DNA of 64,000 nt from positions 1-64,000 of the forward strand of contig NZ_LYPA01000047.1 of assembly GCF_001675045.1 (NCBI RefSeq). The letters run 5' to 3'. The notes under the pieces are model-generated. The model was not told the DNA's origin and did not search any database. It saw nothing but the letters and a program-made list of their open reading frames with translations. The position numbers were made by a program, and so were the translations under genes. Positions within the stretch are counted from its first letter, which is position 1. Every line of letters starts with the position of its first letter. The DNA comes from Paenibacillus oryzae. GTDB taxonomy: Bacteria > Bacillota > Bacilli > Paenibacillales > Paenibacillaceae. Of the stretch, positions 48,963 to 57,981 are shown piece by piece.

Positions 48963-50092
48963 GCGTGCTCCCGCAGGAAACGGTTGTGCTAGGCGGGGGG
49001 ATTATAGGGCTATCCTGCGCTTTTGAAGCAGCGCGCCGGGGACACAGGGTAACGCTGCTGGAAAGCGGCGAGCTTGGCGGCCAGGCTTCGGGAGCTGCGG
49101 CAGGCATGCTGGCTCCCTTTTCCGAAAATACGGAGCAGCCCGATCCGTTTTTTCAGCTCAGCCTGAACAGCCTGCGGCTTTTTCCGCAGTGGGTGCGGGA
49201 TGTCGAAGAGGCGTCCGGCATCAAAGCCGAGCTTATGCACACGGGAAGCCTGTCGCTCATTCAGCATGAAGCGGATTTGCTGCCGGCCCAAGGCCGCCTG
49301 GCTTGGCAAAATCAATGGGGAGCGGGGGCGGAGCTGGTGCAAGGAAGCGCCTTGCGCAAATTGGAGCCGAATCTATCCCGGCATATTGAAGCTGCGGTAT
49401 TCAATCCGGAGGAAAGCCACGTTTATGCGCCAAAGCTGGTAGCCGGGCTAATCCAGGCTTGCCGCAGACTTGGCGTGAGGCTGGGTCAGCATGCCGGAAG
49501 GCTGGCAAGGCTGGAGCTTCGGCAAGGCGGCGGCGCTGCAATACAAATGATGAATCTGGAGAAAGAGATACAATGTGATTCCCTGCTGCTGTGCTCGGGA
49601 GCATGGGCCGGAGAGCTGGAGAGCTGGCTTGGCATTACCATTCCCGTTCATCCCATTCGGGGACAGATTTGCTCCTATCCAGGCAGTGCCGAGGAGCTCC
49701 GTCATATGGTGTTTTCCAGCCAGGCTTATTGGGTGGGCAAGCAAAATGGTGAAATCGTCTGCGGAGCGTCGGAGGATGTGGCCGGATTTGCAACCGGAGT
49801 AACGGAAAAGGGGATTGCCCGTCTGACGTCTGCAAGCAGCAGCTTTTATCCCTTTTTGGACAATCGGGCCTTGATACGGCAATGGGCGGGCCTGCGGCCT
49901 GCAACCCGGGACGGTTTTCCGCTTTTGGGCAGAGTTGCTGGAAGGAGCGGCATTATTATGGCTGCGGGCCATTATCGGAACGGCATATTGCTAAGTCCCG
50001 TTTCGGCCAAGCTGGCGATCGACGAACTGGAGGGACGAAGCCGCTCCGATGAACTGCGCCCCTTTTCTCCCAATCGCTTCACGTACATTTAA
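48956..50092 (+). CDS. thiO: Glycine oxidase ThiO
   Basis: 378 residues. FAD enzyme that oxidises glycine to the imine used by ThiG. The dinucleotide fold is [20 protein letters not shown], then [18 protein letters not shown], and the C-terminal [18 protein letters not shown] and [16 protein letters not shown] 48956 has GGAGGGG five bases before and overlaps the thiG end by seven bases. Last gene of the thiamine operon. Confidence 0.95.
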   Translation: MVSVLPQETVVLGGGIIGLSCAFEAARRGHRVTLLESGELGGQASGAAAGMLAPFSENTEQPDPFFQLSLNSLRLFPQWVRDVEEASGIKAELMHTGSLSLIQHEADLLPAQGRLAWQNQWGAGAELVQGSALRKLEPNLSRHIEAAVFNPEESHVYAPKLVAGLIQACRRLGVRLGQHAGRLARLELRQGGGAAIQMMNLEKEIQCDSLLLCSGAWAGELESWLGITIPVHPIRGQICSYPGSAEELRHMVFSSQAYWVGKQNGEIVCGASEDVAGFATGVTEKGIARLTSASSSFYPFLDNRALIRQWAGLRPATRDGFPLLGRVAGRSGIIMAAGHYRNGILLSPVSAKLAIDELEGRSRSDELRPFSPNRFTYI

Positions 50093-50133
50093 AGTCCAGG
50101 AGGGGCACTTCCTCTGTTAAACTAAAATGCCGC

Positions 50134-50183
50134 AAGAACCTTCAAAACCACGTTGTACGAAGTGGCTCTGAAGGTTCTTTTTT
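50134..50183 (+). terminator. Intrinsic terminator of the thiamine operon
   Basis: AAGAACCTTCA (50134-50144) pairs with TGAAGGTTCTT (50169-50179), with an inner CCAC/GTGG arm; T residues continue to 50183. The A-rich 5' flank allows use by the convergent fabH. Confidence 0.88.
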
Positions 50184-50201
50184 CATTATTCTTTTGGGGC
50201 A

Positions 50202-51188
50202 TTATATAGACCAGCGCAGGACGACTCCGGCTTGCGTCAATCCGCCTCCAAAGCCGTACAGCAGCAAGAGATCCTCCTTTTTGACTGTCCCGCTGCGCAC
50301 AGCCTCGCTAAGAGCGAGCGGAATGGATGCTGCTGATGTATTGCCATAATAGGTGATGCTGGACAAAACCTGCTCAGGCTCAAACCCGGTCCTCTCGCAC
50401 ATGGCGTCGATAATACGCTGGTTGGCGCTATGAGGCACAAACCAGTTGATATCGCGCGGGGTCATGCCGCTATTTTGGATCAATTCCTCGATGCCCTGTG
50501 TGACCTGGCTAACCGCCCAACGGTAAACCTCCCGGCCATTTTGCACAATCTTTCCGCTAGTTTGCAGCGGCAGGCCATTCAGCGTTGAGGAAAGGTTGCT
50601 TAAATATAGATGATGGCCGCCTTGCCCATTGGTATGGCTGTAAGCCGCCAGCAATTGGCCATTGCCATCTGGTGAAGCCTCAAGCAATACCGCGCCGGCT
50701 CCATCGCCGAATAAAATACAGGTGGTTCGGTCGGTGTAATCCGTAATTTTGGACAAAGCATCTGCGCCAACGATCAGTATCTTCCGATATAACCCCGACA
50801 GCAGCAGACCATTGCCCATTTGCAGAGCAACCGCAAATCCGGCGCATGCCGCCTGCAGGTCGGCGGAGCCGCATGCCGCTATGCCGTAGCGTGCCTGTAC
50901 CCTCGACGCCATGCTTGGGAAAATCGTCTCCGGCGTGGAGGTGGCCACAAGAATATAATCCACATCCTCAAGCGCTGAACCGTAACGCTTCACCATATCG
51001 TCGATAGCGCCAAATATAAGGTCAGCAACGCCTTCATCGCTTGCCGAAATGCGACGCTCCAGTATACCTGTCCGTTGTCTGATCCATTCGTCGGAGGTTT
51101 CTACCATGGTTTCAAGGTCCGCATTGCTTAATATTGTGGATGGTACATAGGATCCGATTGCGGTAATCATGCTGTTGGATGCCATCAT
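50202..51188 (-). CDS. fabH: 3-oxoacyl-ACP synthase III (FabH)
   Basis: 328 residues. It starts fatty-acid chains by condensing acyl-CoA with malonyl-ACP. The catalytic triad is in QAACAGF (Cys), PHSANQRI (His) and YYGNTSAAS (Asn); SDEWIRQRTGI and LLLYGFGGGLTQAG are family signatures. ATG 51188 or 51185 follows GAGGAGA. It is a lone gene, without fabF or fabD beside it, but carries its own FapR-controlled promoter. Confidence 0.96.
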   Translation of the reverse strand: MMASNSMITAIGSYVPSTILSNADLETMVETSDEWIRQRTGILERRISASDEGVADLIFGAIDDMVKRYGSALEDVDYILVATSTPETIFPSMASRVQARYGIAACGSADLQAACAGFAVALQMGNGLLLSGLYRKILIVGADALSKITDYTDRTTCILFGDGAGAVLLEASPDGNGQLLAAYSHTNGQGGHHLYLSNLSSTLNGLPLQTSGKIVQNGREVYRWAVSQVTQGIEELIQNSGMTPRDINWFVPHSANQRIIDAMCERTGFEPEQVLSSITYYGNTSAASIPLALSEAVRSGTVKKEDLLLLYGFGGGLTQAGVVLRWSI

Positions 51189-51210
51189 GAATAATCACTC
51201 TCCTCATAAA

Positions 51211-51240
51211 TTAGTACCAAGTACTAATACTTGATACTAA
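51211..51240 (-). promoter_or_regulatory. Tandem FapR operators
   Basis: TTAGTACCAAGTACTAA (51211-51227) is a close match to the FapR palindrome TTAGTACCTRRTACTAA. A second, looser copy overlaps it (51224-51240, AATACTTGATACTAA). Both cover the promoter start of fabH, so malonyl-CoA-responsive repression by FapR is expected. Confidence 0.88.
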
Positions 51241-51267
51241 TATATACGTGCAATAGACGGCTGTCAA
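51239..51267 (-). promoter_or_regulatory. Promoter of fabH
   Basis: On the - strand TTGACA (51267-51262), 17 bases, TATATT (51244-51239). A near-consensus sigma-A promoter; the FapR boxes begin at its -10. Confidence 0.88.
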
Positions 51268-51370
51268 TAGAGCTTTTGTGATTGATGAATACCGTTGATG
51301 CTGTCCGCAAAACATAATTGTGAAAGCTGATGGCAAAGACGTTGCGGAAAGACAGAGGAGGTAGTCATTG

Positions 51371-52126
51371 ATGTCAAGCAAAATAAGGCTTCGGCCTTTC
51401 ATCGCAGCTCTGCTATTGAGTGGAGCCGTTGCCGCGCTGGCTGGCGGCTGCGGAATGGAAAAGGTGGGCGATCTCGGTAACAAAAATATTCGGGGCAATA
51501 GTGTGCGTTACGATGCTAATGGCAACCTGCTGCGGGATAAACGGTTTGCCGACGATCAAAGAAACGAGATGAACCGGGTTAACGGAAACCGGCTGCACAG
51601 CAACAATCTAATCGGTTCCCACAAAAATTATAGAATCGAAATGAATGGGGAGGTATCCAATAAGCTGACGGAGGAGCTTGCGCCCGTAAAGGCGTCCTAC
51701 GTGCTGCTTGCCAACCAAAATGCATACGTTGCTTTGTCGCTAAACGAATCGGAGGCCAAAGGCAACGCTAAATCCTGGAGCAGAACCGGAGTAAGCATGC
51801 TTGGAGAAGGCGACGCCTTACCGTCTAAAGGGCTTAAAAGCCTGTCAACCGGCGAGGAAAAGCTGAGCGATACAATAAGGGCCGAGGTAGAGGTTATTGT
51901 CAAAAGGCTTCGCCCCGATGTTGAGCATGTCTACATTTCCGCACATCCCGAATTTGTAGGGCGGTTAAACGCTTATATGAACGACGCCAAGGCGGGTTAT
52001 CCCGTTCAAAATTACATTATGGAGTTTAACGCGCTGGCAGAACGGATTTTCCCGGCAGGCTCCAAGCCAACCAGCGAAGAGCTGCTACGGCCATATGGCG
52101 GACGAGGCGGAAGATTGCTGGAATAG
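51371..52126 (+). CDS. YhcN/YlaJ family sporulation lipoprotein
   Basis: 251 residues. The lipoprotein signal ends LAGGC at about residue 28. The mature part has an Asn/Arg-rich region (RGNSVRYDANGNLLRD), then the YhcN/YlaJ domain with ASYVLLANQNAYVALSL and RRL-type regular helices, VEHVYISAHPEFVGRLNAYMND. Members are located in the forespore or spore membrane; their function is unknown. ATG 51371 has GAGGAGG nine bases upstream. Confidence 0.85.
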   Translation: MSSKIRLRPFIAALLLSGAVAALAGGCGMEKVGDLGNKNIRGNSVRYDANGNLLRDKRFADDQRNEMNRVNGNRLHSNNLIGSHKNYRIEMNGEVSNKLTEELAPVKASYVLLANQNAYVALSLNESEAKGNAKSWSRTGVSMLGEGDALPSKGLKSLSTGEEKLSDTIRAEVEVIVKRLRPDVEHVYISAHPEFVGRLNAYMNDAKAGYPVQNYIMEFNALAERIFPAGSKPTSEELLRPYGGRGGRLLE

Positions 52127-52182
52127 CCTGAGGGGCGGGTAAGGGAGCTGCTTTGACGATGAATTAAAAGATTAACGGACCT

Positions 52183-52216
52183 AAGCTCCGGCCGCAATAT
52201 GGCTGGAGCTTATTTG
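52183..52216 (+). terminator. Likely terminator of the lipoprotein gene
   Basis: AAGCTCCGGCC (52183-52193) pairs with GGCTGGAGCTT (52201-52211), with one mismatch-type wobble. The tail TATTTGG is only partly T. Confidence 0.6.
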
Positions 52217-52319
52217 GGCAATCCGTATAAAATAAATATAATTGTTATTTATTAACCGTTCCTGAGTAGAATCACCTAAAATAATGATGCAATTACATGA
52301 GGCTAAGGGGGAAATAAAG

Positions 52320-52730
52320 TTGAAGATACGTTTTGCAACAGACGCAGACTATGAGACAATCCGGACTCGTGATCATCATATTTCTGAAGATATTATTCAA
52401 TTAAAAATTAATCAAAGAGAAATTTATGTTTTGCAGAACGAAGACGAAGCTATAATAGGCTGGTTGAGATATGGACTATTTTGGGACAACATTCCTTTTA
52501 TGAATATGTTATGGGTTGATGAGCCCTATAGAGGCAGGGGCGCGGGAAAGCAACTGGTTCTCTTTTGGGAAGAGCAAATGAAGAAATCCGGCTTTAACCT
52601 GATTATGACATCCACTCAGGCGGATGAAGACGCCCAGCATTTTTATAGGAGGCTGGGTTATGTTGATGCCGGCTGCCTGATTCTTGATACCCAGCCCTTG
52701 GAAATACTCTTGACCAAGAAGCTGATGTGA
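52320..52730 (+). CDS. GNAT-family N-acetyltransferase
   Basis: 136 residues. One GNAT domain with the acetyl-CoA loop DEPYRGRGAGKQLV and the C-terminal AQHFYRRLGYVDAG. Substrate unknown. TTG 52320 has AAGGGGGA eight bases upstream; an ATG at 52284 in the same frame lacks a site, and the domain begins exactly at KIRFATDADYE. Confidence 0.85.
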   Translation: MKIRFATDADYETIRTRDHHISEDIIQLKINQREIYVLQNEDEAIIGWLRYGLFWDNIPFMNMLWVDEPYRGRGAGKQLVLFWEEQMKKSGFNLIMTSTQADEDAQHFYRRLGYVDAGCLILDTQPLEILLTKKLM

Positions 52731-52814
52731 TGGCCTGTCCCTGAAAAGGCTCGTCATGTCCCGGAATAATCCAATCGATAGTTGTTCGTTGATAATAGCC
52801 CGGTTGTTAACATT

Positions 52815-53348
52815 TTATAGTCCAATTGTTCTATTGGTAATATCTCCTATAATGGCCTTCTCCATAATGAAGTCATCCATTACATAGCCGTTGCCGATAT
52901 CTCCGACCTGCTCGCGAATCTTAACAAACCCCTTTTTTTCGTATACGGCTATAGAAGCAGCATTGTAGCGGTTGACGGTCAGCCAGATTGTTTTCAAACC
53001 GCGCGTGCTGCATATCTGCTCCAGAAAGCTTATAGCCTTGCTAGCGGCTCCTTTTCCCCGATGCCTTTTCAGGACATACAATTTGCTTAAAAATAACGCG
53101 CCGTCCTTTTCCGCAAAGGCAAAATAGCCAAGAGGAGCTTGCTGCTCGGTCATCAAGTAATAAACCAGCTCCCCGCGCCGAATTTGGGAGGTTATGGCCT
53201 CCTGAGACTGGAACTTGTCCAGCATATAGGAAATTTGCTGCGCCGAGATCAAGCTAGTGTAATATTCCTGCCAGATTTCATTCGCCATTGCTGTCAAAAG
53301 GGAGACATGCTCCGAAGAATCCGCCAATGTAAATTCAGGCATCGTCAT
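52815..53348 (-). CDS. GNAT-family N-acetyltransferase
   Basis: 177 residues. FTLADSSEHV at the start, acetyl-CoA loop LKRHRGKGAASKAISFL and NRYNAASIAVYEKKGFVKI. It is related to the PaiA-type subgroup (substrate possibly a polyamine or amino compound, inferred). ATG 53348 has CAGGA upstream. Convergent with the previous acetyltransferase and not closely related to it. Confidence 0.85.
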   Translation of the reverse strand: MTMPEFTLADSSEHVSLLTAMANEIWQEYYTSLISAQQISYMLDKFQSQEAITSQIRRGELVYYLMTEQQAPLGYFAFAEKDGALFLSKLYVLKRHRGKGAASKAISFLEQICSTRGLKTIWLTVNRYNAASIAVYEKKGFVKIREQVGDIGNGYVMDDFIMEKAIIGDITNRTIGL

Positions 53349-53669
53349 TAGTCATTCCTGCCTCTCCATTATTAATAATACGCAATATCCATTGAACAGC
53401 CTCTTTGCCCGCCACAACGGGTGAAAAATGAATTTGTATGAATTTAAGGCTGTTTCTCCATTATAAAAGGAGGCGGCCCGGCGGTAAATGCGAGGAATTA
53501 ATACAAATGAATGGCAGGGCTATACTGGCAAGGTTAGATAAAAGGACAAATAAGCATAAATATCCTGCAAAAATGACGTGATTTTACCGTATCCTAAACA
53601 TTCAAATCCCTGTAAAATTAAAGACAGGTTAACGTTAAGCAATTTGCACAGGAGAAAGGAAGAATTCAA
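53349..53669. other. Intergenic region before the oxidoreductase
   Basis: 321 AT-rich bases between a divergent pair. No gene, RNA motif or long repeat is seen. A 17-codon frame at 53485 is poorly spaced from AAAGGAGG and is not accepted. A possible -10 for the oxidoreductase is TAAAAT near 53614. Confidence 0.4.
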
Positions 53670-54731
53670 ATGGCAAACAAAATTTATACTATGGCGATTG
53701 TTGGTTACGGCGGGATGGGCTCTTATCATACAAAATTGATTGAACCTGTGGATAACATCCAGGTAACAGGCGTATTCGATATTAATAAAGACCGGATGAA
53801 AGCGGCTGCAGAAAAGGGCTACAAGGCCTATGAAAGCCTGGATGAGCTGCTGGCGGATAGCACGGTGGATATTGTTCTGATCGCAACGCCTAACGATGTG
53901 CACCGGGACCTTGCGATTTCCTCGCTGAGAGCCGGCAAACACGTCATTTGCGAAAAGCCTGTAACGATTACAAGCGGCGAATTGCAGGACATTATGGCTG
54001 TTCAACAGGAAACAAACCGGGTATTCACTGTTCATCAAAATCGCCGTTGGGACGAGGATTTCCTGACGATCAAGCATTTAATTGATACCAAGCAAATCGG
54101 AGAAACCTTCCATCTGGAATCCCGCGTTCAAGGAGCAAATGGCATTCCCGGCGACTGGCGTCAGGTCAAAGCTCCCGGCGGAGGCATGCTGCTGGACTGG
54201 GGCGTTCATCTGCTGGATCAGCTGCTGCTTATTACGGACAGCAAAATCGACAGCGTATGGACGGAGCTCAGCTTTATTCTCGGTACAGAGGTAGACGACG
54301 GCTTCACCAGCTTTATCAAGTTCAAGGACGGCCTGACCGCTTTGATCGAGGTAGGGACAACCAACTATGTCAAGCTGCCGCGATGGTATGTGAAGGGCAC
54401 AGAAGGCTCCGCTATTCTTCGCGACTGGGATTTGAGCGGCGAAATCGTCCGCAACAACCCGGATGTAGCCAAGGTTGAGCCTAAACCGATTAAAGCAGGA
54501 CAAGGATTGACCAAAACGATGGCTCCGCCATCCGAGGAATCGACGCTGAAGCTGCCTCTGGAGAAGCCGCCCGTACCGGAACAAAGCTTTTACGAAAACT
54601 TTATCGCCGCCATTGAAGGCACATCGCCGCAGCTTGTCAAAAATGAAGAAGCGCTTCGCGTGCTGCGCCTGATCGAAGCTATTTTTGAATCCGCCGAAAA
54701 ACGCGCGGTTTTGAACGATCTGAATTTGTAG
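53670..54731 (+). CDS. Gfo/Idh/MocA family oxidoreductase
   Basis: 353 residues. A Rossmann fold (VGYGGMGSYH), then VLIATPNDVHRDLAISSLRAGKH and the EKPVT motif with the catalytic Lys; the C-terminal half is the alpha/beta substrate domain with GGGMLLDWGVHLLDQ. Probably acts on a sugar, inositol or related compound; the exact substrate cannot be read from sequence. ATG 53670 has AGGAGAAAGGAAG upstream. Single gene. Confidence 0.9.
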   Translation: MANKIYTMAIVGYGGMGSYHTKLIEPVDNIQVTGVFDINKDRMKAAAEKGYKAYESLDELLADSTVDIVLIATPNDVHRDLAISSLRAGKHVICEKPVTITSGELQDIMAVQQETNRVFTVHQNRRWDEDFLTIKHLIDTKQIGETFHLESRVQGANGIPGDWRQVKAPGGGMLLDWGVHLLDQLLLITDSKIDSVWTELSFILGTEVDDGFTSFIKFKDGLTALIEVGTTNYVKLPRWYVKGTEGSAILRDWDLSGEIVRNNPDVAKVEPKPIKAGQGLTKTMAPPSEESTLKLPLEKPPVPEQSFYENFIAAIEGTSPQLVKNEEALRVLRLIEAIFESAEKRAVLNDLNL

Positions 54732-54751
54732 GCTGATTGTTCTGTCTTTTG

Positions 54752-54768
54752 ATAGTGTTTAGCACTAT
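54752..54768 (+). other. Small hairpin after the oxidoreductase gene
   Basis: ATAGTG (54752-54757), loop TTTAG, CACTAT (54763-54768). No T run follows; a weak terminator at best. Confidence 0.35.
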
Positions 54769-54778
54769 TGTGGCGCTT

Positions 54779-54850
54779 GCGGACATTCACGGCTGTTAGG
54801 AGCTAATTCCTGTAGAAGACCCGCTTCTAATGGCCGTAAGTGACCGTTGC
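54779..54850 (+). repeat. Imperfect inverted repeat
   Basis: GCGGACATTCACGGCTGTTA (54779-54798) faces TAATGGCCGTAAGTGACCGT (54828-54847) with about 14 of 20 pairs matching plus wobbles. It sits in a noncoding gap and may be a dispersed palindromic element; whether other copies exist cannot be known from one window. Confidence 0.35.
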
Positions 54851-54877
54851 AAGGACGAATGCTGTTATTCTGGCCTG

Positions 54878-54901
54878 CTGCCGGTCATAAATGACCGGCA
54901 G
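54878..54901. other. Perfect 10-bp hairpin
   Basis: CTGCCGGTCA (54878-54887), loop TAAA, TGACCGGCAG (54892-54901). No T run on either side. It may belong to the same element as the inverted repeat just upstream. Confidence 0.4.
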
Positions 54902-54920
54902 ATGCTTTACCTCATACAGG

Positions 54921-54949
54921 TTGTTATAGCTCCCTTTTTTTGATAGAAT
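54921..54949 (+). promoter_or_regulatory. Promoter of the TetR-type regulator
   Basis: TTGTTA (54921-54926) and TAGAAT (54944-54949), 17 bases apart. The operator palindrome begins three bases later. Confidence 0.6.
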
Positions 54950-54951
54950 TT

Positions 54952-54969
54952 TGAATGAACGTTCATTCA
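54952..54969 (+). promoter_or_regulatory. Palindromic TetR-family operator
   Basis: TGAATGAACGTTCATTCA is a perfect 18-base palindrome at the predicted transcription start of the TetR-type gene. Its core (AATGAACGTTCATT) is of the type bound by several TetR-family repressors, so the regulator at 55017 most likely represses itself here. Confidence 0.8.
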
Positions 54970-55016
54970 TTTGATATCGGCATTAAATAAATGAAATCTG
55001 AGAGGCGGATAAACAA

Positions 55017-55649
55017 ATGTCGGAGGAAAGCAAGCTGCTGATGCAGCAATTTATGGAGGCCTTCCAGAATGGAGCGGGGGATGTGAATCGCCGCAACATT
55101 ATGCTTCATGCGGTAGATGTATTTTCAAAAAAAGGCTATTCGGGCGCTAAGATCAAGGATATCGCTTCGTCTGCGGGCTTTAGTCAAGGGTATGTATACA
55201 GCTATTACAAATCCAAGGACGAGCTGTTTGTCAAAATAGCGGAAATTGCGTTAGACGGAGCGGCCCAATCGGTAATCTGGGCCTCCCGGCTGCAGGGCTC
55301 TCCGCTAGAGCGGATCACATGGCTGACCGAAGCCTATTTGTCTACGGACAGCGTTGCGCTTCAGCATTGGAGATTTAATTTGCTGCTTTCCGCCGCAGCG
55401 GACGGGGTTCCTGAAGAGGCAAAATTGCTGGCCCAACAAAAAAAGAGCGATCCCATCGCAAATCTGGTGCCCCTCCTTCAGGAGGGCCAGACGCTTGGAG
55501 AAATCGTGGAAGGCAATCCTGTTTCGCTGGCTATTGCTTATTTTTCGCTAATACAGGGACTGGGACTAACCCGTTCGGCGATGGGGAGCGATGGCGGGTT
55601 GTTTCCATCCGTGGAGATGGCGCTGCGCTTGTTGAAGCGGCAGACTTAG
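55017..55649 (+). CDS. TetR/AcrR-family transcriptional regulator
   Basis: 210 residues. The N-terminal helix-turn-helix is at about 25-75: NIMLHAVDVFSKKGYSGAKI, then SSAGFSQGYVYSYYKSKDELF. The C-terminal ligand domain is helical with no recognisable effector class. ATG 55017 has GAGAGGCGG upstream. It is followed by a hydrolase gene after 70 bases, which could be its target. Confidence 0.92.
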   Translation: MSEESKLLMQQFMEAFQNGAGDVNRRNIMLHAVDVFSKKGYSGAKIKDIASSAGFSQGYVYSYYKSKDELFVKIAEIALDGAAQSVIWASRLQGSPLERITWLTEAYLSTDSVALQHWRFNLLLSAAADGVPEEAKLLAQQKKSDPIANLVPLLQEGQTLGEIVEGNPVSLAIAYFSLIQGLGLTRSAMGSDGGLFPSVEMALRLLKRQT

Positions 55650-55718
55650 AGCAAAGGGAGACTTTATAGCTGCCGTAACCGATACGATACGAAAATGAAC
55701 GCGAGAAGGAGGAGTAAA

Positions 55719-56663
55719 TTGAAAAAGTTATCGCCATTCAAAAATAATAAGCAGCGCGCCAAGGTATTGGCTTCTTATGATGAATTGCTGAAGCTTTGGA
55801 ATGCCAATGCTGAATCTCGTTTTGTAGAAACCTCGTACGGCAGGACGCATGTGCTTCTGGCTGGCGACCCGGGCAATCCGCCGCTTATGCTGTTTCACGG
55901 CGTTGGAGACAACTCCGCGTTAATGTGGGCTCTTAATATAGGGAAATTGTCGGCGCATTTTTATTGCATTGCGGTGGATACGCTTGGCGGACCGGGCAAA
56001 AGCGAGCCGGGAATACGATTTAACGGAGAGGAATTCCACAGTATTTTGTGGATGGAGGAGGTCCGGGAGGGGCTGGGACTGGACAGTCTTTATGTGGCGG
56101 GTGTGTCTAACGGAGCGTACATGGCTTATCGTTATGCCACTGCCAAGCCTGACATTGTTCGTAAAGCGGTTTGTTTGGAAGGCGGCATGGTTCTCCATCC
56201 TCTCAAAGCCATGCTGGGTACCGTAAAAATGATGTTCCCGGAGCTTTTGCTGCCAACCGACCGGAATTTGCGCCGCATCATAACCAAGCTTAGCTCGCCG
56301 GAAAGCGATGTTTTCGAGCGTTATCCAGCTTTAGCCGACCATCTGGTATTGCTGATGAAAAGCCATAATCAACGCGCCATGTTTCCCCATAAGCTGCAGA
56401 AATACGTTGTCGGGGAAGCGGCTGGTTTGAAGGAAAAGCTCTATTTTCTGCTGGGCGATCATCATACTGTAGCGGGTCCGTCTTTTGTCCATTTGCTTGA
56501 AAGCGAAGGCTTCCGGTATTGCATGATCAAAAAGGCGGGTCATGCGCTTAATCACGAGCAGCCGGAGACGGTACATAAAGAAATGATATCTTTTTTCTGC
56601 AAACGTCTGAGGGCTGAAGCGCGTGTTACAATGATGCAACATGGAGAACCGTATCACCGTTGA
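55719..56663 (+). CDS. Alpha/beta-hydrolase
   Basis: 314 residues. The oxyanion segment is LMLFHGVGDNSALM, the nucleophile Ser is in VAGVSNGAYMA, and the final His is in KKAGHALNHEQP. No signal peptide. Substrate unknown. TTG 55719 has AAGGAGGA five bases upstream; an ATG at 55695 has none. It is close behind the TetR-type regulator and in the same direction, so the pair may be one unit. Confidence 0.88.
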   Translation: MKKLSPFKNNKQRAKVLASYDELLKLWNANAESRFVETSYGRTHVLLAGDPGNPPLMLFHGVGDNSALMWALNIGKLSAHFYCIAVDTLGGPGKSEPGIRFNGEEFHSILWMEEVREGLGLDSLYVAGVSNGAYMAYRYATAKPDIVRKAVCLEGGMVLHPLKAMLGTVKMMFPELLLPTDRNLRRIITKLSSPESDVFERYPALADHLVLLMKSHNQRAMFPHKLQKYVVGEAAGLKEKLYFLLGDHHTVAGPSFVHLLESEGFRYCMIKKAGHALNHEQPETVHKEMISFFCKRLRAEARVTMMQHGEPYHR

Positions 56664-56730
56664 TGGTAAAGCGGAGAATAGAAAAAAGTATCGCAGCATT
56701 GCTACTAAGAGAAACTAACGCATTGGAGAT

Positions 56731-56862
56731 GCAGAGTGGTGGATGTGGACAATGGAGAAAATAATGGAGGTTTGGTAGTGGTGCTGGGATTTGTATGATG
56801 CTGAACGATATGGGGACTATAGAGTCTTCCGCGGAGGCAGTTGGGCTGAAGTTGAAAATAAA
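56731..56862 (+). pseudogene. Relic of a formylglycine-generating-enzyme (FGE/SUMF) family gene
   Basis: The + strand frame from 56773 reads W, stop (TAG 56776-56778), then WCWDLYDAERYG, DYRVFRGGSWAE and ends at TAG 56863. This is the core signature of the FGE-sulfatase domain, normally GNVWEWCWDWYD... and RVxRGGSW; the stop replaces the Glu of VWEW. Upstream, NGENNGG and DAEW-like pieces in other frames suit the same family with deletions and frameshifts. No start or ribosome site is present. The gap 56664-56995 contains no other gene. Confidence 0.7.
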
Positions 56863-56995
56863 TAGCACTTACAAAACCATGAGAATACGCATTTACCTGT
56901 CTTGAGATTTAATTATTACCGACATAATGGTGCATGAGATGTCGGATGGCGTGCTGTTAAATTTGCTAATCTGTACCTGAAGGGAGGTCATTCTT

Positions 56996-57868
56996 ATGGG
57001 AGGGCTTGCAAATCTGAATCGAGCTTTGCAATATATCGAAGAGAATCTTGCTGAGGACGTGAATTTGAAGGAAGCGGCTAGACTTGCATGCTGCTCCGAA
57101 TACCATTTTTCAAGAATGTTCTCGTTCCTTGCAGGCATCCCGTTATCGGAATATATCCGCAGAAGACGACTAACGCTCGCGGCATTTGAGCTTTTAACCG
57201 GTAATGTGCGAATACTGGATGTGGCGGTGAAGTACGGCTATGGCTCTGCAGATGCCTTTTCCAGAGCTTTTCAAAGCTTACACGGGTTCCCGCCTTCTTC
57301 GGTAAAATCTCAAACGGGGTCCATTAAAGCCTATCCTCGAATGACTTTTCAATTAACTATTCAGGGAGGAAGCGCGATGAATTATCGTATCGTTGAGAAG
57401 GAGTCTTTTCGTATCGTAGGTATCATGAGAAGGGTACCCATCCAGTTTCAAGGTGTGAACCCGGAAATTGAGTCCATGGCGAGCAGCTTAACACCGGAGG
57501 ACATTGTAGAGCTGAAGGCACTTTCGGATAGGGAACCGCGGGGAATGGTTCAAGCCTCTGTGAATTTCTCGGAGGGGCGTATGGAGGAGAAGGGGTCCAT
57601 TGATCATTATATCGGAGTAGCGACAAGGAAGGAATGTCCAGAGCGTTTTACGAAACTGGAGGTTTCGGAGGCAACTTGGGCTGTATTCGAAGCGGCAGGG
57701 CCCTTCCCGGAAACGTTGCAGAATATATGGGGACGGATTTATTCAGAATGGTTCCCATCCGCGAGTTACGAGTTGGCAAGCGGCCCGGAAATGGTATGGC
57801 ATGAGAGCAAGGATTTTTCCTCCCCCACATTCCGTAGTGAAATTTGGATACCAATTATTAAAAAATAA
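56996..57868 (+). CDS. AraC-family regulator with GyrI-like effector domain
   Basis: 290 residues. The double helix-turn-helix is at residues 1-105 ([19 protein letters not shown], then [19 protein letters not shown]). From ~125 the chain is a GyrI-like (AraC_E_bind) effector domain: [17 protein letters not shown], the [13 protein letters not shown] segment and [12 protein letters not shown]. Such proteins sense small hydrophobic compounds or drugs. ATG 56996 has GAAGGGAGG upstream. Confidence 0.92.
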   Translation: MGGLANLNRALQYIEENLAEDVNLKEAARLACCSEYHFSRMFSFLAGIPLSEYIRRRRLTLAAFELLTGNVRILDVAVKYGYGSADAFSRAFQSLHGFPPSSVKSQTGSIKAYPRMTFQLTIQGGSAMNYRIVEKESFRIVGIMRRVPIQFQGVNPEIESMASSLTPEDIVELKALSDREPRGMVQASVNFSEGRMEEKGSIDHYIGVATRKECPERFTKLEVSEATWAVFEAAGPFPETLQNIWGRIYSEWFPSASYELASGPEMVWHESKDFSSPTFRSEIWIPIIKK

Positions 57869-57914
57869 GTCTGCGGTGAATCAATTTTGGAATTGGAATA
57901 ACAGAACTTTTTTC

Positions 57915-57940
57915 CGAGGGAACACTTTTGTGTTCCCTCG
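57915..57940 (+). terminator. Hairpin after the AraC/GyrI gene
   Basis: CGAGGGAACAC (57915-57925), loop TTTT, GTGTTCCCTCG (57930-57940): a perfect 11-bp stem. The tail ATTTCGTGAG has few T residues, so it may terminate weakly. Confidence 0.6.
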
Positions 57941-57981
57941 ATTTCGTGAGTTTGTATAAATCCGGTCGTAGAGAATGTGTA

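Noticed and set aside
53485..53538. A 17-codon frame after AAAGGAGG
   Set aside because: The ribosome site is too far from the ATG and the peptide has no supporting features.
56793..56904. A 36-codon + strand frame whose end (VGLKLKIN...) recalls reverse transcriptase
   Set aside because: The other frame of the same bases gives a much stronger and longer match to the FGE signature, and this frame has a poor ribosome site.
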